Assembly: GCA_964569295.1 (NCBI GenBank)
Contig: CAZMVU010000003.1
Location: 1-64,000, forward strand
DNA length: 64,000 nucleotides
Direction of reading: 5' to 3'
Origin: CAZMVU01 sp964569295
GTDB lineage: Bacteria; Hydrogenedentota; Hydrogenedentia; Hydrogenedentales; JAGMZX01
Shown one piece after another: positions 8,816 through 16,330 of the stretch. The translations under genes and the position numbers were made by a program. The notes under the pieces are model-generated. The model was not told where the DNA came from, searched no databases, and saw only the letters and a list, made by a program, of their open reading frames with translations. Positions within the stretch are counted from its first letter, which is position 1; each line of letters starts with the position of its first letter.

Positions 8816-10252
8816 ATGCGCCAAGGACACACACGGCGGGACTTCATGCGGTCGTTGGGCATGGGCGGGGCGGCGATCGCGCTCGGCGCCCAGAGCTTGG
8901 GGCGTGCGGCGGCCGTGGAAACGACGAATGCCGGCAAGAGCCCGAACATCGTGTATATCATGGCGGATGACATGGGTTATGGCGATGTGGGGGTCTACGG
9001 ATCCGAGAAGATTCGCACGCCGTGGATCGACAAGGTCGCCTCGCAGGGTGTTCGCCTTACCGACGCCCACACGCCCTCGGCCGTCTGTACGCCCACGCGC
9101 TATGGTGTGCTCACGGGCCGCTACTGTTGGCGCTCGCGTCTCAAGAAAGGTGTGCTCTGGAGCGGCTATGAACCGCTGCTTATCGAGGAAGACCGTATGA
9201 CCATCGCCACCATGCTACGGGAGCAGGGCTACCGTACCGGCGCGGTGGGCAAGTGGCACGTGGGCTTCACGCGCGAGGAAGAGGCGGACTACAGCAGGCG
9301 CCTCGAGCCGGGTCCGGCGGCCTGTGGCTTCGACTACTCGTTTCTCGTTCCCGCCTCGCACGACATGGCACCCTATTGCTATATCGAGAACAGCCGGATG
9401 GTGGGCGAGTTCATCGGGGAGAAGGAGAAACGCTACGCGCAGCAGCGGCCGGGGCTCGTGACGGACAACTGGGACGATCACCAGATCGGCCCGCGGCTTG
9501 CCGAGCAAGCGGTGGGGTTCATTGACCAGGCGGTGGAAACGGGTGACAAGCCGTTCTTTCTCTACTTCACCCCCGTGGCGCCGCACCGCCCGAATGAGGT
9601 GGCGCCCTTCATGCAGGGTAAGAGCGATGCGGGCAAGCGTGGCGACCATGTGCAGGAGTTCGATTGGGCCGTAGGCGAGGTGATGCAGGCCCTCGAACGC
9701 CACGGCCTCGAAGAGAACACGCTGCTCATTGTTACCAGCGACAACGGCGCACGTCCGGCCGGGGTAAACGGGAAGACGTATGGGCACAAGAGCTGCGGTG
9801 ACCTGCGCGGGTACAAGACGGATATCTGGGAAGGGGGACACCGGGTGCCTTTCGTGGCCCGTTGGCCCGGAGTCATCGAGGCGGGCGCCACGAGCGATGC
9901 GATGATCTGCATGACGGACATGCTGGCCACCTGTGCAGGGGTCGCCGGGGCGCCGCTGCCCGAAGAGGGAGCGGAGGACAGTTTCGACGCGTTGCCGGCG
10001 CTGGTCGAAGGCAAGCAAACCCGTACCGATGTGGTGCTGCACGATCACGGGGGGCACTTCGCGATCCGCGAGAACGATTGGAAGCTCGTGCTGTTAAACC
10101 CCGAGAAACCGCAACTTTATAATCTAGCCGACGATCTCGATGAGACGACCAACGTCGCCGCCGATCACCCGCGTATCGTGGCGCGGCTCGAGGCGCTTCT
10201 GGATGCCTACAAACGCCTTGGGCGGACGCGGCCCCCGGCGGATGCCGGGTAA
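8816..10252 (+). CDS. Tat-exported sulfatase (formylglycine type)
   Basis: 478-residue type I sulfatase that hydrolyses sulfate esters, probably of a polysaccharide, outside the cytoplasm. The N-terminus is a Tat signal (HTRRDFMRS followed by a small-residue hydrophobic stretch). Metal-binding DDMGYGDVG follows, then the modification site CTPTR inside SAVCTPTRYGVLTGR, where Cys becomes formylglycine. GKWHVG, VAPHRPNE and TSDNG complete the active-site motifs. The start at 8816 puts the twin arginines at residues 7-8 and has GGAG about 10 nt upstream. It is closest to arylsulfatase A-like enzymes of polymer degraders. Neighbours do not reveal the substrate, and it converges on anmK with only 9 nt between stop codons. 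Confidence 0.9.
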   Translation: MRQGHTRRDFMRSLGMGGAAIALGAQSLGRAAAVETTNAGKSPNIVYIMADDMGYGDVGVYGSEKIRTPWIDKVASQGVRLTDAHTPSAVCTPTRYGVLTGRYCWRSRLKKGVLWSGYEPLLIEEDRMTIATMLREQGYRTGAVGKWHVGFTREEEADYSRRLEPGPAACGFDYSFLVPASHDMAPYCYIENSRMVGEFIGEKEKRYAQQRPGLVTDNWDDHQIGPRLAEQAVGFIDQAVETGDKPFFLYFTPVAPHRPNEVAPFMQGKSDAGKRGDHVQEFDWAVGEVMQALERHGLEENTLLIVTSDNGARPAGVNGKTYGHKSCGDLRGYKTDIWEGGHRVPFVARWPGVIEAGATSDAMICMTDMLATCAGVAGAPLPEEGAEDSFDALPALVEGKQTRTDVVLHDHGGHFAIRENDWKLVLLNPEKPQLYNLADDLDETTNVAADHPRIVARLEALLDAYKRLGRTRPPADAG

Positions 10253-10261
10253 AGGCGCGGC

Positions 10262-11419
10262 TCAGGCGGGGGTAACGTTGCCCATGACGACAGCGTGCCG
10301 GGCGCCGGTGGCGTGGGGCACGTTGTTCGGAGTGCCGCAGATGGTCTCGTTTCCCAGAATGGCGAAGGCGATGGCCTCACGTGCGCCTGGCGGGATGCCG
10401 TACCGATCACTCGAGAAGACGTGGGCGCCTTTGATTCCCTGCGCCAGCATTTTCATGAGCGTCTTGTTCTTGGCGCCGCCGCCGCCCACGACCACATGGG
10501 CCACCTGGTACTGAGGGCGGATGAAGCGTTCGAAGGCATCGACAATACTGCGCGCCACGGCGGTGGTCACGGTGCACACGAGATCTTCGTAGTTGTGTTC
10601 GCGCCGGCTGGCCAGCGCATCGCGCAGGTACACACTCGGCCCGAATTCTTCGCGGCCGGTGCTTTTCGGCGGCACCTTGTGGAAGTAGCGCGGACTCAGC
10701 AGGTACTCGAGGAACTCGTCGATCACCATACCCTTCTTGGCCGCCTGCCCGTCCTCGTCGAACTCCCGGCTGCCCCGGGTAAGCAGGCGGACGGCGCCGT
10801 CGATGACCATATTGCCGGGGCCTGTGTCGAAAGCGAGTACATCGTCGAAGTTCGGAGTGACCACCGTGAAGTTGGCGATGCCGCCGATGTTGAGGCAGGC
10901 CACCGTGTTCTCCGCTTTGCGGAAGAGCACCCAATCGGCATAGGGCACGAGCGGGGCGCCCTGGCCGCCCGCTGCCATATCGCGTGCGCGGAAATTCGAG
11001 ACCACCGGCAGGCCTGTTTGTTCGGCTATCATGGCGGGCTCGCCTATTTGCAAGGTGCCGACCCGATCGTTCGTGGGCGGCGGATGATGCGCCACGGTAT
11101 GGCCGTGGGTCGAAACGAAATCAACCTTCACCCCGGCATTGTCGGCTTCCTTCAGCATGGCGAGGGTGGCTTCGGCGAACCGATCGCCCAGCTCGAAGTT
11201 GAGCATGCACAGCTCCCGTGCGTCGATATGCTCGGAAAGCAGCCGTGTGCGGAACCAAGGCGAGTACGGGAAATTCTGATAGGCCACGAGTTTCATGGCC
11301 AAGCCCGGACCTGTGCCCTTGATGCGCACCAGGGCTGCATCGACGCCGTCGCTCGAGGTGCCAGACATAAGCCCGATCGCGAAACGGACTGGTTTTTCGC
11401 TTATGGTGCGTAGTGTCAT
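10262..11419 (-). CDS. anmK: Anhydro-N-acetylmuramic acid kinase
   Basis: Cytoplasmic kinase of peptidoglycan recycling. It cleaves the 1,6-anhydro ring of anhydroMurNAc and phosphorylates it to MurNAc-6-P. The 385 residues carry GLMSGTSSDGVDAAL (ATP/phosphate loop), STHGHTVAHHPP, QIGEPAMIAEQTG and DTGPGNMVID, all typical of AnmK. I set the start at ATG 11419 because a strong AGGAGGAA site lies just upstream. Its product is the substrate of the MurQ half of the next gene upstream (11775-13616), which supports both calls. A TATAAT box at 11456-11461 suggests its own promoter, so it is not necessarily in one transcript with the fusion gene. Confidence 0.96.
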   Translation of the reverse strand: MTLRTISEKPVRFAIGLMSGTSSDGVDAALVRIKGTGPGLAMKLVAYQNFPYSPWFRTRLLSEHIDARELCMLNFELGDRFAEATLAMLKEADNAGVKVDFVSTHGHTVAHHPPPTNDRVGTLQIGEPAMIAEQTGLPVVSNFRARDMAAGGQGAPLVPYADWVLFRKAENTVACLNIGGIANFTVVTPNFDDVLAFDTGPGNMVIDGAVRLLTRGSREFDEDGQAAKKGMVIDEFLEYLLSPRYFHKVPPKSTGREEFGPSVYLRDALASRREHNYEDLVCTVTTAVARSIVDAFERFIRPQYQVAHVVVGGGGAKNKTLMKMLAQGIKGAHVFSSDRYGIPPGAREAIAFAILGNETICGTPNNVPHATGARHAVVMGNVTPA

Positions 11420-11455
11420 GCTTTCCTCCTCTGGGATACCGGGTTCCCTACAGCC

Positions 11456-11461
11456 ATTATA
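11456..11461 (-). promoter_or_regulatory. -10 box of anmK
   Basis: A perfect TATAAT on the minus strand lies 37 nt upstream of the anmK start codon, giving a short leader that contains the AGGAGGAA site. No good -35 hexamer is present 16-18 nt upstream, which suggests activator-dependent or weak sigma-70 transcription. Confidence 0.5.
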
Positions 11462-11498
11462 CATGACGCGACCGCATTATTCGCCCACCCCGGTTTAT

Positions 11499-11570
11499 GC
11501 ACAATTGCGTGAATTTGCGCAAGATATGGGTGTCAACCAGGGGCCGCGACCGTGGCGTCACGAATTGTGC
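11499..11570. repeat. 13-bp imperfect inverted repeat upstream of anmK
   Basis: GCACAATTGCGTGA (11499-11512) is matched by TCACGAATTGTGC (11558-11570) on the opposite strand, with one bulged base and 45 nt between the arms. Each arm is itself nearly palindromic (CAC..AATT..GTG). This looks like a pair of operator sites 80-150 nt upstream of anmK, or a long stem. Confidence 0.5.
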
Positions 11571-11774
11571 GTCTACCCGATACCGTATGATACTTCACCG
11601 CGTATTTACAATGCGCAGCAGTTTCGCAAAAAGAGATAGTTCTGGTGTGGGGCTCGATGCTGTCGTTACAGGCAGTCTGACACACGGGGGACCGGTACCC
11701 GCGCCCGTCCGCTTGGACGCTATTGCGGTGCTTAAAGTGCGCCTGCCCGTGAATACGGCCAGGGGCGGGTGTAG

Positions 11775-13616
11775 TCATGTTTTCAACACGTTGCGCAGGC
11801 GCCCACCGGCTTTGCGCAGGCGCGCGCGGGCTGTGGCTACATCGACGTTTTTGCGCGCCATGACAACCGCCACGGCTATTTCATCGCCCGCCTGCTCAAG
11901 CAGGTGCGCGGCACCGGCTTTGTCGCGTCCTGTAAGCGCCGCTGTGATACGGACGGCCCGGTCGCGCAGTTTTGTGTTTACCGGCCCCACACCGGCCATG
12001 AGCCCCTCGAACACATAGCCTGCGTGTGCCATGGCGCCGGTGCTGAGCATGTTCAGCACGCACTTGGTCGCCGTACCCGCCTTGAGGCGGGTGGAACCAG
12101 GCAACGCCTCGGGGCCGGTGTCGAGGGCGATAACCACCCCCGCTTTCGCTGCGGTATCCGGGTTACAGCAGAGCAGCACCGTGGCGGCGCCCACACCGGC
12201 CGCGGCGTCAATGGCGGCCAGGGCATAGGGCGTCGTGCCGGAGGCGGTAATGCCGACGAGCACATCGTCCGGGGTTAGGCTGAGTGCGGCGACATCGTGC
12301 CGGGCGGCCTCGGGATCGTCTTCTGCACCTTCGATACTGTGTTCGAGGGCATCGCGGCCGCCGGCGAGCAACGCCACGACCCGGTCCGGCGCCACGCCGA
12401 ATGTGGGGGGGCACTCCGCCGCGTCGAGTACACCGAGGCGCCCGCTCGTCCCCGCGCCGGCGTAGACGATGCGCCCGCCGCTCGCAATGGCGCGGCCGCA
12501 GTGTTTCACCGCCTCGGCGATGGCGTTCTCCGCCTGGCGCACGGACCGGGCGGCTTCTGCGTCGGCCTCGCACATACGCTGCACCATACCCTGCGCGTCG
12601 AGCGCATCGAGAGGCGGACCATCGGCGATATGTTCCGTTGGCGGCAGGCGGTTTGGCACTTGGTCCGCCGCCGCTTCCGGCACGGCGAGCCAGGGCGGTG
12701 CAGGGTTTAGCGCGGCGAGCGTGTATACGGCGTCATAGCCGTGGATGCGCAACGGAGCGGCGCTCAGCCCGCCATAATGTTCGAGGGCATTTTGGAACGC
12801 GTGGTAAAACGCCGCACTGTGCGTGAACATGCCGCCGCTGGTGAACACGGGAATATCTGCCGGCAAGGCCAGGCGGTGGACTACGGCGAATACCAGGCGC
12901 GCCAGGCGCACGGCTTCCCCCTCGAGAATCTGCCGGGCCACGCTGTCGCCCTTGTCTGCACAGGCACACACGCACTTCGCCAAGCTGGCGAGCGCTGGTT
13001 TGTCAGCCCTGTTTGCCCAGGGGATCAACTCTGTGAACCCGGGCACGCCTGCTGCTTCGGGCAAAGTGTGAGCAAGGTCTGTGCCCGGCCCGGCGCCGTC
13101 TTCGGCTTCTCCTGCCGCGGCCAACGCTGCACGTGCCACCTGGCAAGCGCTGCCCGCTTCGCTGAAGGCGGCGCCGCGCCCGCCAGCATCCGCGGTGTTG
13201 CCCTGTGCATCCTGTGCAGCGACCTTCGATCCCGTCCCCGCGATGGCCAGTACACCCGCGCCTCCGGCGGCATTGGCATGGAGAAGCGGGTGGTAATCAT
13301 CGGCCACGCCAACCCGGCCAGCGCCGCAACGAACGGCGAGCGCCTTGGCGAGTTCTTCGCGCTGGACCGGATCAAAAGCCCCTGCTACGCCGGCGACGAG
13401 TGTAAGCGGCTTGCGCACGCCTTGCTCCCCGGTCATACCCCTGACAACCGCGGCAATCGTGGCAGCACTGGCGTGTAGCCCCTGCGCGACCACATTGGCG
13501 GGGCCGCCCGAGGCGATGGCGGTGAGTTCGCCTGTGGGAGCATAGAGTCCCGCGCGGGTGTGCGTGCCACCGGCGTCAACCGCCACCACCCAGCACGGTG
13601 CACCGGCCAGGCTCAT
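11775..13616 (-). CDS. murQ: Fused BadF-type amino-sugar kinase / MurNAc-6-P etherase
   Basis: 613-residue fusion. Residues 1 to about 310 are a BadF/BcrA-type ASKHA sugar kinase (VDAGGTHTRAG phosphate loop, LAIAGTGSK, FTSGGMF), a family that includes GlcNAc and MurNAc kinases. Residues about 330-613 are MurQ, which removes D-lactate from MurNAc-6-P to give GlcNAc-6-P. Signatures are YAGAGTSGRLGVLDAAECP (catalytic Glu), EGAEDDPEAA (second catalytic Glu), GSTRLKAGTATK and NTKLRDRAV. All key residues are intact in both halves. A strong GGAGGGTG site precedes ATG 13616, and the gene overlaps the GH1-like stop by 4 nt, so translation is coupled. Together with anmK it gives two routes to GlcNAc-6-P. 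The kinase substrate (GlcNAc or MurNAc) is inferred. Confidence 0.93.
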   Translation of the reverse strand: MSLAGAPCWVVAVDAGGTHTRAGLYAPTGELTAIASGGPANVVAQGLHASAATIAAVVRGMTGEQGVRKPLTLVAGVAGAFDPVQREELAKALAVRCGAGRVGVADDYHPLLHANAAGGAGVLAIAGTGSKVAAQDAQGNTADAGGRGAAFSEAGSACQVARAALAAAGEAEDGAGPGTDLAHTLPEAAGVPGFTELIPWANRADKPALASLAKCVCACADKGDSVARQILEGEAVRLARLVFAVVHRLALPADIPVFTSGGMFTHSAAFYHAFQNALEHYGGLSAAPLRIHGYDAVYTLAALNPAPPWLAVPEAAADQVPNRLPPTEHIADGPPLDALDAQGMVQRMCEADAEAARSVRQAENAIAEAVKHCGRAIASGGRIVYAGAGTSGRLGVLDAAECPPTFGVAPDRVVALLAGGRDALEHSIEGAEDDPEAARHDVAALSLTPDDVLVGITASGTTPYALAAIDAAAGVGAATVLLCCNPDTAAKAGVVIALDTGPEALPGSTRLKAGTATKCVLNMLSTGAMAHAGYVFEGLMAGVGPVNTKLRDRAVRITAALTGRDKAGAAHLLEQAGDEIAVAVVMARKNVDVATARARLRKAGGRLRNVLKT

Positions 13617-14881
13617 TGCGCACCCTCCTTTGGCGGTGTCCAGTCCGGGCAGAACCGGGCGAGCGCGCCGGTGCGCAGCGAATTGTTTCTCGCCACGTCC
13701 TGGTAGAGAAAGGCGCTGCCGTTGGGTGTACGGGCAAGGTTTTCCCTGTCCACGTGCACCAGGCCATAGCGGTCGCGGTAGCCGCGGGTATATTCAAAGC
13801 CGTCGATAAACGAACGGTGGAAGTAGCCACGAATGTCGTGTCCCGCCGCGATGCACAGGTGCAACACATGGAGATGGTCGAGCAGGCAGACGCAGCGTTC
13901 CGGATCCTGGCCGGTGGCGATGCCGTGGGCGGTAACAACACAAGGCCGCTCGTAACGCGCCATCTCCGTGACGACGCCGCGCAGGCCGTGCGGGTCGGGC
14001 TGGGTGCGTTCGGGGGAGATGGGCCGGCCCTGGCCGTCCACCAGGCGCATGAAGCCGCGCCGGGGACTGCCGGGCGCGAAGCGCACCCATTGGCGTCCGT
14101 AATACGATATGCCGATGAAATCGACAGCGCCGGCGCCGGCCTCTTTGCGTACGGCCTCGAAAAAAGCGTGGTGCTGGCGCTGGCGCATACGCTGGGCGGC
14201 GCGCACATCCCACGGGCTGTTCTCGTCGCGCGGCACGTAGCTCGCTGTCCGCACCGACAGGCCAACCCGGGCATCCGGCCGAAGGCCATGCAGGGCCTGG
14301 CAGGCGTGGGCATGGGCCCGGGCCATATGGCGGCGGCTGCGGCCTCTGCTTGATTCGCCGCCCGGCCATAAGTGTTCGACGAAGCGCATGTGCATGGTGT
14401 ATTCCGGTTCCCATATCGGCAGGTACCAGCGGCAACGGTGCGCGAGCACCTGCGCCACGCGGTTCACATAGTGCCCATAATGCACCGGCGCTTGCGTGTG
14501 GCTCCACCCGCTTCCCTCGGCGAACCAGCGTGGCCGGGTGACTTCGTGCAACACGCACACCGGCATCATGCCCAAAGCGTTCACCGCGTCGAAGACCGCG
14601 GCATAATGGTTGAGTGCCTCCGCATCGAAGGCATCGGCCGCCGGCTGGATGCGGCTCCAAGGCAGCGAGATGAGCAGCGCATTGAGCCCCAGCTTGTGCG
14701 CGAGGGTGAGATCCTCTTGCCAGCGGTTAAAGTGATCGGCGGCCCGCGCAGAGGTGGCGCCGCCCGCAATGCGGTTCGGCCGCTGTTCCCAACGCCACCA
14801 ATCGCTGTGGTAGTTGGCGCCCTCGACCCGATGCGCCGAGATTGTGGCACCCCACAAAAAGCCCTCGGGAAACGTGTCCAC
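13613..14881 (-). CDS. GH1-like protein lacking the catalytic nucleophile
   Basis: 422-residue glycoside hydrolase family 1 homologue: FPEGFLWGATISAHRVEGA at the N-terminus, ISLPWSRIQP, and C-terminal GYFHRSFIDGFEYTRGYRD plus YGLVHVDREN. The acid/base region reads WEPEYT, so that Glu is kept although the usual Asn before it is Trp. The nucleophile motif, normally (V/I)TENG, reads VVTAHGIATG, so the Glu is Ala and the Asn is His. It is therefore unlikely to be a normal retaining beta-glucosidase. GTG at 14881 is chosen because GGAGGAG lies 7 nt upstream and the protein then starts at the family N-terminus. It overlaps the kinase-MurQ gene by 4 nt, tying it to murein sugar metabolism. It may be a binding protein, phosphorylase-like or otherwise altered. 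Confidence 0.88.
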   Translation of the reverse strand: MDTFPEGFLWGATISAHRVEGANYHSDWWRWEQRPNRIAGGATSARAADHFNRWQEDLTLAHKLGLNALLISLPWSRIQPAADAFDAEALNHYAAVFDAVNALGMMPVCVLHEVTRPRWFAEGSGWSHTQAPVHYGHYVNRVAQVLAHRCRWYLPIWEPEYTMHMRFVEHLWPGGESSRGRSRRHMARAHAHACQALHGLRPDARVGLSVRTASYVPRDENSPWDVRAAQRMRQRQHHAFFEAVRKEAGAGAVDFIGISYYGRQWVRFAPGSPRRGFMRLVDGQGRPISPERTQPDPHGLRGVVTEMARYERPCVVTAHGIATGQDPERCVCLLDHLHVLHLCIAAGHDIRGYFHRSFIDGFEYTRGYRDRYGLVHVDRENLARTPNGSAFLYQDVARNNSLRTGALARFCPDWTPPKEGAQ

Positions 14882-14908
14882 AGCGTTGCTCCTCCCGCGT
14901 TCGTAACA

Positions 14909-14943
14909 CTTTAGTGCCTTACACGCCAGTTTGTGCACTAAAG
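14909..14943. promoter_or_regulatory. Perfect 9-bp inverted repeat upstream of the GH1-like gene
   Basis: CTTTAGTGC (14909-14917) and GCACTAAAG (14935-14943) form a perfect inverted repeat with a 17-nt spacer, 28-62 nt upstream of the GTG start and just beyond its ribosome site. The position fits an operator over the promoter of the GH1-kinase-MurQ transcript. No obvious regulator gene is adjacent. Confidence 0.5.
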
Positions 14944-15060
14944 AATAAGAAGTTTCGGCTCGCCGGGACGCTCGCCTTTTCTTCAGAGCCAACGGCCCGC
15001 ACCAGTGCGTCTTCGAGCGCACATAATGTCAGAATGGTGCGAGTCCACTCCAGAATGACG

Positions 15061-16224
15061 TCACGCTTCTGTGACGGAAGGTAACTGTGTGGCCGCAGGC
15101 GGTTCTCCGGCGGCCGCGCCCGTGGGCACGTCTTCAAAAAGGATGTCGGGGTTCGAGAAATGGTTGATGCGGAAACCGGGTGCGTAGGACATGACGGTCC
15201 GGTAGAGGGTGTCGCCGGCGTCGCTGAAGCGCCAGCCCCAGGAATAGGGGAAGATGCCGCCGCTCGCATTTTCTCGGTCGTGGGCGCACCCCATATTGTG
15301 TCCCAGTTCGTGGGCGAAGGTCTGCCCTGCAATGCAGTCGTGGTCGGTCACACTGAACCCGAGCGAGGCGGAGCTGGGGCCGTTTTCCTCCATGATCCAC
15401 GCAACGCCGCACGCGTCCCCGTCTTCCACGAGCAGGGCAACGAGGTCGGCGCCGTAGGTGTTGCGAAGACCATGGAGTTCATCCATGAAACCGTCCTCCG
15501 TGCCTGTGAGCAAGGCCAGGTCGACGCCCATATCCCCGTTTTCGACGTAGGCCGTTTCGGTCGCATGCACCAGGTTCAGTTCGACATCGATGGCACTGTT
15601 GACATAGGCCGTGTTGGCAAGGTCAACGGCCACGGCAATTTCCGCCTCGACGCCGGCGGCGCCGCCCGCGGCCGCCCGGGTGGCGGCGGTGTAGGCCACG
15701 AGCACATCGAGCTGCGTGGGCTCCGCAGCACGCAGTGGAGTGACCGGCCCGGCTTTGCATTCGCCGTGGGGGCTGTGCATATCCGAAGTGGCGCAGGTGG
15801 TCACGGCAGGGGGATCGAGCTCACGCAGCATCTGACCATGGGGTGACATGCGCAGGTCGAAAAGGCGGCCGTCGCCGGTGTCTATGACCGCCATCGCCAC
15901 ACCTTCGCGTGTGTGCAGGGTCAGTTTGCCCTTACCTGCGACGTCAGCATGACACGTCGTTCCAATGCCGGCGTTTGCGGTCCGAGTTACGGTGGCCTTC
16001 AGCGTCTCACCATCGAACAGAGGAAGTGTCCAGGTGCTTCCAGTGGCATTGCGTGTAGAGAGTACATCGAGATCGACAAGGACCGGGCGCGCGCGCAACA
16101 CCTTGGGGTCTTCCTCCGAGTGGACGTTGCGGCTGGGATCGGGCAGCAGCAAGGACGGCGGCTCTGCTTGCGCGAGGGCGAAGACGGGTATGCAAAACAC
16201 AACGATGGCAATGGTGAGACGCAC
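15061..16224 (-). CDS. Secreted reprolysin-like zinc metalloprotease
   Basis: 387-residue metzincin. The zinc motif FAHELGHNMGCAHDREN gives the three His ligands and catalytic Glu. The downstream RTVMSYAPG supplies the Met-turn. It resembles bacterial M12B/Reprolysin-like proteases, which degrade extracellular protein. The first 20 residues form a Sec signal peptide ending ALAQA when translation starts at GTG 16224, which has AGG 9 nt upstream. A longer form from ATG 16344 would place an 8-C/6-A tract inside the coding region. Roughly 150 residues of propeptide-like sequence precede the catalytic domain. The protein ends soon after FSNPDILFEDVPTG, so it has no C-terminal targeting domain. Confidence 0.85.
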   Translation of the reverse strand: MRLTIAIVVFCIPVFALAQAEPPSLLLPDPSRNVHSEEDPKVLRARPVLVDLDVLSTRNATGSTWTLPLFDGETLKATVTRTANAGIGTTCHADVAGKGKLTLHTREGVAMAVIDTGDGRLFDLRMSPHGQMLRELDPPAVTTCATSDMHSPHGECKAGPVTPLRAAEPTQLDVLVAYTAATRAAAGGAAGVEAEIAVAVDLANTAYVNSAIDVELNLVHATETAYVENGDMGVDLALLTGTEDGFMDELHGLRNTYGADLVALLVEDGDACGVAWIMEENGPSSASLGFSVTDHDCIAGQTFAHELGHNMGCAHDRENASGGIFPYSWGWRFSDAGDTLYRTVMSYAPGFRINHFSNPDILFEDVPTGAAAGEPPAATQLPSVTEA

Positions 16225-16235
16225 GGCAGCAATCC

Positions 16236-16249
16236 TTTTTTGGGGGGGG
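16236..16249. repeat. Homopolymer tract T6G8
   Basis: Six T followed by eight G (C8A6 on the minus strand) lie 12-25 nt upstream of the chosen protease start, or inside its N-terminus if the longer start is used. Tracts of this length can slip during replication or be miscalled in assembly. Confidence 0.7.
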
Positions 16250-16330
16250 ATGGCTTGGATTGGCGGGATATTTGCATGTTTAGTCAATTCCCGACGCTCA
16301 CATTCTAGCATACGTTTCCGCGCGGGTGTT

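Larger units (their letters stand above)
11420..11774. other. Regulatory intergenic region upstream of anmK
   Basis: 355 nt without a convincing gene, between the start of anmK and the stop of the kinase-MurQ gene, both on the minus strand. It holds the anmK -10 box and a long imperfect inverted repeat (11499-11570), listed separately. I see no terminator with a U tract for the upstream gene. Confidence 0.6.
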
